Shown: one piece after another, positions 1 through 8,800 of the stretch | How positions within the stretch are numbered: the stretch's first letter is position 1 | Layout of the letters: each line of letters opens with the position of its first letter | From: DASYAN01 sp036501345 | GTDB lineage: Bacteria > Chloroflexota > Ktedonobacteria > Ktedonobacterales > Ktedonobacteraceae | NCBI GenBank assembly: GCA_036501345.1 | Contig: DASYAN010000274.1 | Coordinates: 1-17,812, forward strand | Length of the DNA: 17,812 nt | Direction of reading: 5' to 3' | Position numbers and translations under genes: made by a program | Notes under the pieces: generated by a model | Database searches by the model: none | What the model was told of the DNA's origin: nothing | Seen by the model: the letters and a program-made list of their open reading frames with translations, nothing else

Positions 1-2
1 CC

Positions 3-3000
3 CCCAGCCTGCATTTCAGGCAAGCTAACCCACAGATCGATTTTGCAAATAGCCCCGTTTACGTCAACAATACGCTTTCCGAATGGAAGCCAATGGATAT
101 TCCCCGCCGTGCCGGAGTCAGCTCCTTCGGTATTGGTGGAACTAATGCACATGCCACCCTGGAAGAGGCGCCTGCTCTTGAACCTTCAGGACCTTCCAGA
201 CCCTATCATCTTGTAACCATCTCGGCAAAAACGGCTACTGCACTCTCTACCTCAAGAACCAACATAGCTAAATACATACGACAGCAGCCAGATATTAATC
301 CTGCGGATTTAGCCTACACACTGAAAGTGGGGAGACAGGCCTTTAGCCATCGCCTCATTACCGTTTGTCAAAACCTGGAAGACATTGCAGCTGCATTAGA
401 AACAAATGTCCTCACTACTCAGCAAGCACCAAGAAATCGTCCTGTGGTATTTATGTTCCCGGGGCAAGGAACTCAGTATGTTAACATGGCCCTGGAACTC
501 TATCAAACTGAGCCTACATTTAAAAGGTGGATTGATTATTGTGCAGAATTCCTCAAATCTCATCTTGAGATAGATATCCGGAAAGTGCTTTATCCAGAAT
601 CAACACAGATGGAGGTAGCAGAACAGCTACTCAAGCAAACCTACATCATACAACCAATACTATTTGCGATAGAGTACTCTTTAGCTAAGCTATGGATGGA
701 ATGGGGTGTACATCCTCAGGCAATGATTGGTCACAGCCTCGGTGAATACGTGGCAGCGTGTTTAGCAGGAGTTTTGTCATTGGAAGATGCATTGGCGTTA
801 GTCGCGAAGCGCGGACAATTGATACAAGCATTACCTGAAGGTGCTATGCTTGCAGTATCACTTCCAGTACAAGAGTTGAACTCCTTCCTCAACAACGATC
901 TTTTTCTAGCTGCTAGCAATAGTCCATCGCGTAACGTCGTTTCCGGTCCCAAGGACATTGTCTCTGAACTGGCAAACCGGCTTAGACAGAACAATATCGC
1001 TTGTCGACCCATTCTCACTTCTCATGCCTTTCACTCATCAATGATAGATCCTATCCTTGCCCCCTTCATTGAAGAGGTAAGAAAGGTACAATTGTCCCCT
1101 CCCGAGCTTCCTTACATATCTAATGTAACCGGCAATTGGGTCACTGCGGAGCAGGTAACAAAACCAGATTACTGGGCAGAGCACATGCGCTGTACGGTAC
1201 GCTTTACGGAAGGTATTGAGACACTGTTACAATTGCCTGATTGTATTATGCTGGAAGTTGGACCGGGAAGGACACTCTGTTCCCTTACCAAGCAGCATCA
1301 GAATAGACCCGGAAATCATCTTATACTCCCATCACTACGAGATCCAGCCGAGAAAGATTCTGATGCGCACTTCTTGTCGAAAGTATTAGGAAAGTTATGG
1401 CTTGAAGGCACAGAGATAAATTGGCCTGCATTTTACACTCACGAGCACCGTCAACGTATACCTTTACCGACATATCCTTTTGAGCGGAAACGCCATTGGA
1501 TTGAACCACTGACAACAAAATCCCAGGTTGTGTTGCAAACTGAAGATATGCAAGGGGACTCGCTTAGCTCTATTTCAGAAATCGCTCAAGATCTTTCACA
1601 AGTTAGAAAGGAAATATTGATGCAAGAACAGCCCATTTCCCTACCATCCCAATCCTTCGAGCAAGAGCACAAAGTAGCCTCAATTCTAGCAGATATACTG
1701 GGTAATTTGCTTGGAATAGCGGTAAGTGAAATAAATGCAGATACAACTTTTCTTGAATTTGGCGCAGATTCCTTTTTAATACTCCAATTCAGCCAAGCTA
1801 TCCAGGACAGATTCGGAGTGACAATACCATTTCGACTTCTTCTCGAGGAGTATTCGACGATCATGGGCTTAACAAAGTATCTTATTCAAAGGTTAGCCTT
1901 GGAAGAGCACTTACCAGTATCTGAAAGAACTCAGCAGCAAATTGCCACTCGAGAGACTGCTATTTTTGAGCCTGATAAACCGATTGCCACTGGACCTCAG
2001 CAACAAATATCTCATCAGCCCTTCTCTCTGACAACGGCATATAGAGCAAATGGTCGAGAGAATCACATGGAAAATAGACATGCTCAAGTTCAGACAGGGG
2101 TAGAGCAAATTATAACACAGCAGCTTCAAATCATGTCTCAACAGCTACAGGTACTCCAAAACAAGATGACAGAAGTAGAAAAACCACCTAGAGCAAGAGA
2201 AGAACCTTTTGCTGGAGTAAAACCACCTATACAGGGAACTTACGAAGCTCAAAGGATTTCTGAGGTGAAACGCCAAAGTGCGCCGGATGTGTCAGAGCCT
2301 CCTGGACAGGCTATCAGTTCATCAAATGGTAAAAAGGCTTTTGTTCCGTACCTATCTAATAATAGAATAGCAAGCAAAGGCCTAACTCTTGATCAACAAC
2401 AACATATTGAAGCTCTAGCGGCGCGGCTGAATCAGCGCACGCAGAAATCGAAAAACTACACGCAGACCTATCGTCCCTTTCTAGCCGATAGTAAAACATC
2501 AGCAGGATTCACTCCTGCTTTGAAGGAGATGGTCTACCCAATTATCTTCCCGAGAGGAGCCAATGCTACGATTTGGGATTTAGACGGTAACGAATACATT
2601 GACTTGGGAATGGGAGTAGGCTCTCTCCTTTTTGGCCATTCTCCATCGTTTGTGATGCAAGCTTTAGAGGAGCAAGTTAACCTCGGATTGCGCCCTGTTC
2701 TGCAATCAGATATTGTGGGGAAAACTGCCGAGCTGCTCTGTAAGCTGACAGGTATGGAAAGGGCATTCTTCTGCAATTCAGGTACAGAAGCTGTGATGAC
2801 TGCCTTGCGTCTGGCACGTACTGTTACAGAACGCACCAGGATTGTCACCTTTGAAGGTTCCTATCACGGCACATTCGATGGTGTTCTAGCGAGCAGACAA
2901 GAGACGCAAAACGGTGAAGCAAGGATAATTCCCCTGGCACCTGGGATATCATCTCATCTAATCGAGGATACAGTTGTTCTACGCTATGGCCAGCCCGAGT

Positions 3001-3791
3001 CTCTCCAGTATCTAAAAGCTCATGCTCATGAACTTGCAGCTGTTTTGGTCGAGCCAGTACAAAGTCGACAACCGGAATTTCTACCAGTAGAATTCCTAAG
3101 AGAGTTGCGACAACTAACCGAGGAATCTGGGGTAGCTTTAATTTTTGATGAGGTTATAACAGGCTTCCGATCACACCCTGGTGGTGTCCAAGCAATGCTT
3201 GGTATCCAAGCAGATCTAACAACATATGGCAAAGCTCTCGCAAGTGGTATGCCTATTGGAGCAATCGCGGGCAAATCTGTCTTTATGGATGCTGTTGATG
3301 GCGGCATGTGGAACTACGGTGATGGATCATTTCCTCAGGCTCCACAAACATTCGTCATGGGAACCTACTTCAAACACTCGTTTGTTATGGGAGTCGTTTG
3401 GACAGTCCTCAATCACCTACAAGAAGAGGGATCAAAAATTCAGCAGCAGTTGAATCAACGCACATCCCAGCTAGTCGAAACCCTCAATAGCTACTTTACC
3501 CAGGAAGAGTTACCCATCAAGGTTGTCCATTTCAGCTCGCTCTTCAGCTTCAGCTTCTCGTCCGAGACGCATCTAATAGATACTCCCATATTTTTGTATC
3601 ATCTACTTGAAAAAGGTATTTACGTTGGAGAAGTCCGTAAATGTTTTTTATCTACGGTACACACAGAGCAACAAATCGCATCTATTGTACAAGCAGTGAA
3701 AGAAAGCGCTGAAGAAATGAGAACTGGAGGCTTCTTCGCATCATCTCCTTCTACACCAGAACATGTTCAAAGTACAACACCTTCATTGTAA
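3..3791 (+). CDS. Modular PKS, 5' partial: KS(end)-AT-ACP-aminotransferase
   Basis: The reading frame is open from the window edge, so the gene starts upstream. Residues are numbered from the Met codon at base 93; 30 further codons before it are KS sequence and that Met is not a start. The KS ends with SSFGIGGTNAH (10-20). The acyltransferase (about 115-415) has GQGTQ (124-128), GHSLG with nucleophile Ser215, and HAFH (311-314) with catalytic His314; HAFH is the signature of malonyl-CoA selection. LPTYPFERKRHW (458-469) closes the AT. The ACP (about 525-600) carries GADS with phosphopantetheine Ser560. A Gln-rich, coiled-coil-like linker (about 665-700) leads to a class III, glutamate-semialdehyde-type PLP aminotransferase (about 790-1210): NSGTEA (895-900), FDE (1018-1020), Schiff-base Lys1047 in TYGKALASG. 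This ACP-aminotransferase pairing is known from mycosubtilin/iturin synthases and McyE, where it converts a beta-keto thioester to a beta-amine. No KR, DH or methyltransferase is present and no condensation domain follows. A stop at 3789 is followed 11 bases later by the thioesterase gene. Confidence 0.93.
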   Translation, partial: PSLHFRQANPQIDFANSPVYVNNTLSEWKPMDIPRRAGVSSFGIGGTNAHATLEEAPALEPSGPSRPYHLVTISAKTATALSTSRTNIAKYIRQQPDINPADLAYTLKVGRQAFSHRLITVCQNLEDIAAALETNVLTTQQAPRNRPVVFMFPGQGTQYVNMALELYQTEPTFKRWIDYCAEFLKSHLEIDIRKVLYPESTQMEVAEQLLKQTYIIQPILFAIEYSLAKLWMEWGVHPQAMIGHSLGEYVAACLAGVLSLEDALALVAKRGQLIQALPEGAMLAVSLPVQELNSFLNNDLFLAASNSPSRNVVSGPKDIVSELANRLRQNNIACRPILTSHAFHSSMIDPILAPFIEEVRKVQLSPPELPYISNVTGNWVTAEQVTKPDYWAEHMRCTVRFTEGIETLLQLPDCIMLEVGPGRTLCSLTKQHQNRPGNHLILPSLRDPAEKDSDAHFLSKVLGKLWLEGTEINWPAFYTHEHRQRIPLPTYPFERKRHWIEPLTTKSQVVLQTEDMQGDSLSSISEIAQDLSQVRKEILMQEQPISLPSQSFEQEHKVASILADILGNLLGIAVSEINADTTFLEFGADSFLILQFSQAIQDRFGVTIPFRLLLEEYSTIMGLTKYLIQRLALEEHLPVSERTQQQIATRETAIFEPDKPIATGPQQQISHQPFSLTTAYRANGRENHMENRHAQVQTGVEQIITQQLQIMSQQLQVLQNKMTEVEKPPRAREEPFAGVKPPIQGTYEAQRISEVKRQSAPDVSEPPGQAISSSNGKKAFVPYLSNNRIASKGLTLDQQQHIEALAARLNQRTQKSKNYTQTYRPFLADSKTSAGFTPALKEMVYPIIFPRGANATIWDLDGNEYIDLGMGVGSLLFGHSPSFVMQALEEQVNLGLRPVLQSDIVGKTAELLCKLTGMERAFFCNSGTEAVMTALRLARTVTERTRIVTFEGSYHGTFDGVLASRQETQNGEARIIPLAPGISSHLIEDTVVLRYGQPESLQYLKAHAHELAAVLVEPVQSRQPEFLPVEFLRELRQLTEESGVALIFDEVITGFRSHPGGVQAMLGIQADLTTYGKALASGMPIGAIAGKSVFMDAVDGGMWNYGDGSFPQAPQTFVMGTYFKHSFVMGVVWTVLNHLQEEGSKIQQQLNQRTSQLVETLNSYFTQEELPIKVVHFSSLFSFSFSSETHLIDTPIFLYHLLEKGIYVGEVRKCFLSTVHTEQQIASIVQAVKESAEEMRTGGFFASSPSTPEHVQSTTPSL

Positions 3792-3802
3792 AAGAGGATA
3801 AT

Positions 3803-4573
3803 ATGCGTCAGAACATTAATGATGAGACAACTATAATATCGCCGTGGGTCAAGAACCTCAATTCACAAAGCTCTTTCCGCCTCTTCTGTTTTCCATATGT
3901 AGGTGGAGGAGCCTCCATATTCCGTACATGGCAAGATGTTCTCCCATCAGATGTCGCTGTATGCCCTGTCCAACTTCCCGGTCGAGAAAACCGACTTGCA
4001 GAGTCTCCGTTCACTCGGGTCTCACTTTTGGTGAGGGGAATGGCACATGCTCTCCGTCCATTCTTAAACTGTCCTTTTGCCTTTTTCGGCCATAGTATGG
4101 GGGCATTGATAAGCTTTGAACTTGCTCGCCAACTTCGCAGACAAAAGGCACCTGAGCCCAGCTACCTGTTCGTTTCTGCACAGGAGGCTCCCCAGCTCCC
4201 AGCTCTCTCTCCCTCTCTGCATCAACTACCTGAGGCCGATTTTGTGGAGCAGCTGCGCCGCATTAATGGCACACCTGAAGCCATACTTCAGGACACCGAA
4301 TTGATGAGGGTAATGCTGCCTATGCTACGAGCCGATTTCGCTATGTGCGAGACCTATATGTATCAAGAGGAAGAACCTCTCACCTGTCCAATTTCAGTTT
4401 TTGGTGGGCAGCAAGACGGAGAGGTCAGTTACGATTCTTTGACAGCTTGGCGCGATCAAACTAGCAATGTCTTTACCCTTCGTCTGTTGCCGGGTGCCCA
4501 TTTTTTTCTAAAAGACAGCCAGGCTCCTTTATTGCAGGCTATCTCTCACGATCTTATGCTTTCTTGGACTTGA
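3803..4573 (+). CDS. Type II thioesterase (alpha/beta hydrolase) of the PKS/NRPS line
   Basis: A 256-residue protein of the usual size for external (type II) thioesterases, which free carrier-protein arms blocked by wrong acyl groups or stalled intermediates. The N-terminal block FCFPYVGGGAS (28-38) and the VQLPGREN stretch (57-63) are family hallmarks. The catalytic triad can be read as Ser98 in GHSMG, Asp205 in GGQQDGEVS and His233 in PGAHFF. The start has a Shine-Dalgarno AGAGG at 3793-3797, five bases ahead of ATG, and lies 11 bases after the PKS stop, so the two genes are almost certainly co-transcribed. Cytosolic; no signal peptide. Because no terminal thioesterase domain is fused to either NRPS here, it might also help release the product, but editing is the normal role of this family. 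Confidence 0.92.
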   Translation: MRQNINDETTIISPWVKNLNSQSSFRLFCFPYVGGGASIFRTWQDVLPSDVAVCPVQLPGRENRLAESPFTRVSLLVRGMAHALRPFLNCPFAFFGHSMGALISFELARQLRRQKAPEPSYLFVSAQEAPQLPALSPSLHQLPEADFVEQLRRINGTPEAILQDTELMRVMLPMLRADFAMCETYMYQEEEPLTCPISVFGGQQDGEVSYDSLTAWRDQTSNVFTLRLLPGAHFFLKDSQAPLLQAISHDLMLSWT

Positions 4574-4621
4574 AAAGCAAAGACATGTGTTAAAATCAAC
4601 TTGACAGCTTTGTACTTGTAG

Positions 4622-4900
4622 ATGGTCAACACTGTAGAATTACCCGCTTGTGACACATGCCAAAGAAATTTAGCGCATGGTCCAGTTATTGGCTCATTAT
4701 GATGAGGCGATAGGACTCTCAGCAACGGTGGAAAGACCTTTACCACCCAAGCCGAGATGATGTTTGCGCGATTGCGCAAGCTAACTAAGTTAACTGTGAA
4801 TATCATGATGCAGCTGGACTATGGCTGTCTCGTCCAGACTATTGTCAAAACCTACGGCTTGGACGAACGCACTGTGGTTAAGTTGCAGAAAGCGAGTTGA
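4622..4900 (+). pseudogene. Decayed transposase fragment (N-terminal zinc-finger/helix-turn-helix part)
   Basis: Between the thioesterase and the next gene, one frame reads as a broken transposase N-terminus: a CxxC pair (CDTC), two successive TGA stops at 4700-4705, then GGKTFTTQAEMMFARLRK and, further on, DYGCLVQTIV and GLDERTVVKLQ, ending at TGA 4898. The order zinc-finger-like cysteines, then 'xFxRLR', then 'YGCxxQxIVxxxGxDERTV' resembles the N-terminal half of IS1-like/DDE transposases common in Chloroflexi and Cyanobacteria; the family assignment is from memory. The catalytic part is missing, a stop (TAG, 4619) lies directly before the frame, and internal stops show it is dead. It marks an old insertion inside the cluster. 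Confidence 0.6.
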
Positions 4901-4907
4901 ATTACTG

Positions 4908-5765
4908 ATGAACACGAGAATCCCTACCATTAATAGCGATCTAGCACGAATAATGATGGAAGCCGAAACTCGGTATATGCAGTCTTGGCTGGAAGCATTA
5001 AGAGATTTGCCTGGCAATCCATTCGGCATCGTGATTCGCCAATTTGGTGGTTCCACAGCTTTCCTTGCACGAAGGATTGCAACATCCCCAATCTATAATA
5101 GGGTTATGAGTCTAGGCTTAAAAGAAATAGACCATATTAACAGTATTCTATCGTTCTATCATGAAATGAGTATACTATGCTGTCTAGACCTTAATCCATA
5201 TCTTATGACGCCGGGCGACCTCGCATGCCTTGCTAAATACTCCCTGTATCAAGCTAACTTCCAAACAATAGTCTATGGCTTACCCACTACCGATGTGCCA
5301 GACCTTCCTAATGATATAGAAATTCGTGAAGTTCAGCGTGACGAGATGGATAAGTTCGTCGAGATATACAACCAGGGATTTAGCCATGGTGATGCCACTA
5401 GAGTACTCTATGATCGCCCTGGTTGGCATCTCTACTTTGCTCTGCTTGAAGATATACCTGTTGCCGTGAACACTCTCCACATACAAGCCAACGTTACATC
5501 CATTGTAGACATGACAACACTTCCATCAAAGCGTGGACGTGGCTGCCAGACAGCTCTCCTTTACTACAGTATCAAAAAAGCTGCTCTCGAAGGCAGCAAT
5601 TTGATCGTAACCCAAACAAGAGCTGGAACAACAAGCCAGGCAAATATGCAGCGAACAGGGCTACAGATTGCAGGCACTAACGTATGGTGGATGGAAAAAT
5701 CAGTAGCATCAAAACTGAGAAACCAGAAGACTTTTGACGCATTTGGCACACCAGGCGCTCGTTGA
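4908..5765 (+). CDS. GNAT-family N-acyltransferase within the biosynthetic cluster
   Basis: A 285-residue protein when started at ATG 4908. The C-terminal half (about 135-265) is a GNAT fold: IEIREV opens the domain (137-142), an acyl-CoA pyrophosphate-binding loop KRGRGCQTALL lies at about 208-218, and the SQANMQRTGL helix (243-252) matches the usual last motif. The N-terminal 130 residues are helical and I do not recognise them. An in-frame ATG at 4821 would add 29 residues, but those codons lie inside the dead transposase fragment read in another frame, so 4908 is preferred; no strong Shine-Dalgarno is seen before either, and ATGs at 4953 and 4956 are further options. The gene sits between the thioesterase and the NRPS genes on the same strand, so it may acylate an amine of the product or a precursor, for instance the beta-amine made by the aminotransferase, or confer self-resistance. 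Substrate unknown. Confidence 0.75.
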   Translation: MNTRIPTINSDLARIMMEAETRYMQSWLEALRDLPGNPFGIVIRQFGGSTAFLARRIATSPIYNRVMSLGLKEIDHINSILSFYHEMSILCCLDLNPYLMTPGDLACLAKYSLYQANFQTIVYGLPTTDVPDLPNDIEIREVQRDEMDKFVEIYNQGFSHGDATRVLYDRPGWHLYFALLEDIPVAVNTLHIQANVTSIVDMTTLPSKRGRGCQTALLYYSIKKAALEGSNLIVTQTRAGTTSQANMQRTGLQIAGTNVWWMEKSVASKLRNQKTFDAFGTPGAR

Positions 5766-5811
5766 TAGTTTGTTGAGAAGGTATACTGTCGCCATTTGAT
5801 AATTCTCTATG

Positions 5812-5847
5812 CAGGACGCCTCCGACTCCAGTTGGCTGAGCGTCCTG
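5812..5847 (+). promoter_or_regulatory. Leader hairpin upstream of the formyltransferase-NRPS gene
   Basis: CAGGACGC (5812-5819) and GCGTCCTG (5840-5847) form a perfect 8-base stem; inside it CCGAC (5822-5826) pairs with GTTGG (5831-5835) with one G-T wobble, leaving the loop TCCA. The structure ends 10 bases before the AGGAG ribosome site (5858-5862) of the NRPS start at 5870. No T-run follows, so a classical intrinsic terminator is unlikely; an mRNA leader structure, processing site or operator is possible. A weak promoter-like pair, TTGAGA (5773-5778) and GATAAT (5798-5803), precedes it with a 19-base gap, longer than ideal. Confidence 0.4.
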
Positions 5848-5869
5848 AGTACTTACCAGGAGCAAATAC

Positions 5870-8800
5870 ATGGATACTTCCAAGAAATTTAGCTGTTTTA
5901 TTCTTGGAGAAGGAACTCTTCCCATTCAGTGTGCTCAAATCCTTGTTGACCATGAACATACGATCTACGGCATCATCTCCTCCAACCAGGCAGTTATTGA
6001 CTGGGCACAAAGGAGAGAGATACCTTACATTGATCCACAGGATAAAGATATCGTCATATTTTTAAGTCAGCATCCCTTCGATTACTTGTTCAGCATAGTC
6101 AGCCAATATATCTTACCTAAACAGGCTTTAGAGTTACCTCGCCGATGTGCCATCAACTATCATAATGCTCCACTTCCAAGATACGCAGGGAGCAATGTAA
6201 CGTCCTGGGCTATTATGCAAGGTGAGAGGATACATGGCGTCACATGGCATGCTATGACTGAACTCGTCGACGCGGGTAATATTTTTAAGCAGCATCTCTT
6301 TGAGATTGATGATAAAGAGACGGCTTTGACCCTCGACGCCAAGTGCTATGATGCAGCGCTCAGTTCTTTCGCCGAACTGATAGACGATATATCTTGTGAT
6401 CATGTATCAGCAAGGACGCAAAACCTAAGCGAGCGCACCTTTTTCTTGCGAAACAAGAAGCCTTCCTCTGGATGTTTGCTCTCCTGGAATCGCTCTGCAC
6501 GCGATATCGATGCTTTCGTGCGGGCCCTGGACTTTGGATCCTACTTGAATCCAATGGGCCTTCCAAAGCTTGCTATAGAGAAGGACTTTATCATTGTCTC
6601 CGAAGTCGAAGTTCTCAACTCAATATCAGCGATCCCACCTGGAACCGTTACACACATTGATCCCAGTTTCGTGAGAGTTTCTACAATAGATGGTGAGATT
6701 GCACTACGCAAGCTGCTAACTATTGATGGCCAACCATTATCAATTCCTGACTTTGCTGTGAAGTTTGGGCAGTATGAAGGATATCAGTTCAAGGAACTTG
6801 ACCAGGAGATAGCAACTCGCATAACTGCATATCATACTGCGATTTGTCAGCATGAGGCATTCTGGGCAAAGCAACTAGAAACACTAGAGAAAATTACACT
6901 CCCATATGTGCATCGGAAAACACCGCATATACAATCTGCACGGAACTTGTACGTACCGATGCCTGTACCAAAAGAGGTTCTAAACCTTTTAGAAAATCGC
7001 TACGTGACATGGCGCATAGGAGATTTTCTCCAAGCTGCTTTTGTAGCTTATCTTGCTCGTATTGGAATGGTTGAGAGTTTTGATATTGGCTACAGCGATA
7101 TCGAACTGAAGAGCGATTTGGCAGGCTTGGAGGGCATTTTTGCAACAGATGTGCCTTTGCATATGATTATAGAGCATGCAAAGAGCTTTGAGGAGATTTT
7201 TGATGTTGTGCAGGAGCAGGTGAAACTGGCAAAAAAGAGAAAGACGTATGCACGCGATATCATGGCTCGGTATCCTGCTCTTCGCTCGAAGGCAAGCTTG
7301 CAAGAATACCTACCATCAGTCTTCATAGAGCGGCTAGAAGTGTTGCATGACTACAAGGCGCCACATGGCAGTGAGCTTACGCTGGTCATCCAAGAAGACG
7401 GGATAGAATGCTTTTGGTTTTACAATGAGGAAGTGTTCAACGAGGAAAACATTGTGGAGATGCAACATGGGTTTACTACTTTTCTGCAAAGTATTGTCTC
7501 GGACCCTCAGCAACGCATCTCGCATCTACCGCTCTTGACGAAAGCTGAGCGACACTGTCTGTTGATAGAGTGGAATGCCACAAAGAATGAATATCCGCTG
7601 GAGCAGTGCCTGCATCAGCTCTTTGAGGCTCAGGTGGTGCGGACCCCTGAGGCAATAGCAGTCATCTACGAGGATGAGCAGCTCAGCTATCAGGAGTTGA
7701 ATGCCCATGCTAACCGACTTGCGCACCAATTGCGCGAGCACGGGGTTGGACCGGAGAGCCTCGTAGCCTTGCTAGCTGAGCGAGGTATTCCCTTTTTAGT
7801 CTCCATCTTGGCTGTCTTCAAGACCGGAGGGGCCTATCTACCCCTCGATCCCCACTATCCGCCAGCCAGACTCTGTCAGTTGATCGAACTTAGCCAGTGC
7901 AGCATCATCCTAGCCATGACGGCGTTTGCGCCGACGCTCACCTATGTACTGGAGGAAGTGTCCGCTGGGTTATGTCCAGAGATCCTCTATTATGAGGAAG
8001 TGCTGCAGGCGAGCCAGAATGAAGAGAACCTTCCCGTCTCTAGCACGCCACGAGATCTGGCCTATGTCATTTATACCTCCGGCTCGATGGGGCAGCCCAA
8101 AGGGGCAATGGTCGAGCAGCGGGGTATGCTCAATCATATCTATGCCAAGATCGACGCGCTGGCCTTAACTGACCAGGACACAGTGGTGCAAACAGCTTCT
8201 CAGTGCTTTGTTATCTCGGTGTGGCAATTCCTGGCAGCCTTGCTCGTGGGTGGGAGGGTACAGATCTACCCCGATGAGGTGGCTCACAATCCTGTACAGT
8301 TGCTTACCCAGGTCGAGCACCACCAGATCTCGATCCTAGAAATCGTGCCCTCTTTGATGCGAGCTATGCTGGATGCAGACCAGATCAAAGTAGCCAGCGG
8401 GCCAAAGCTAGAGGCATTACGTTGGCTGATCCCGACCGGGGAGGTCTTGCCAGTGGAGCTGTGTCAGCACTGGTTGCGCAACTATTCCCACGTGCCCTTG
8501 CTCAATGCCTATGGATCATCCGAGAGCTCCGATGATGTAGCGCATTACCCGATCTACGAAGCACCGGAGGAGATGAGAAGCTCTGTTCCGATAGGCCGAG
8601 TGATCCCAAATATGCAGCTCTATGTGCTAGACCGCCACTTGGAGCCACTGCCCATTGGGGTCAGTGGGGAGCTGTATGTGGGAGGCATCGGCGTCGGGCG
8701 AGGATATCTTGGTGATGAGCAGCGCACAAAGGCATCCTTTGTGGCCAATCCCTTTGGGTCTGAAGACGGCGCACAGCTCTACAAGAGCGGGGATCTGGTA

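Noticed and set aside
93..95. ATG at 93 as the start of the PKS gene
   Set aside because: The open frame continues upstream with recognisable KS sequence to the window edge, so this Met is internal.
4601..4640. TTGACA at 4601 with TAGAAT at 4635 as a promoter
   Set aside because: The spacing is 28 bases, far from the 16-18 expected, and the sequence runs into the transposase fragment.
4821..4907. Longer start for the GNAT gene, adding 29 residues
   Set aside because: The added codons lie inside the dead transposase fragment in another frame and show no domain character; no better ribosome site is present there.
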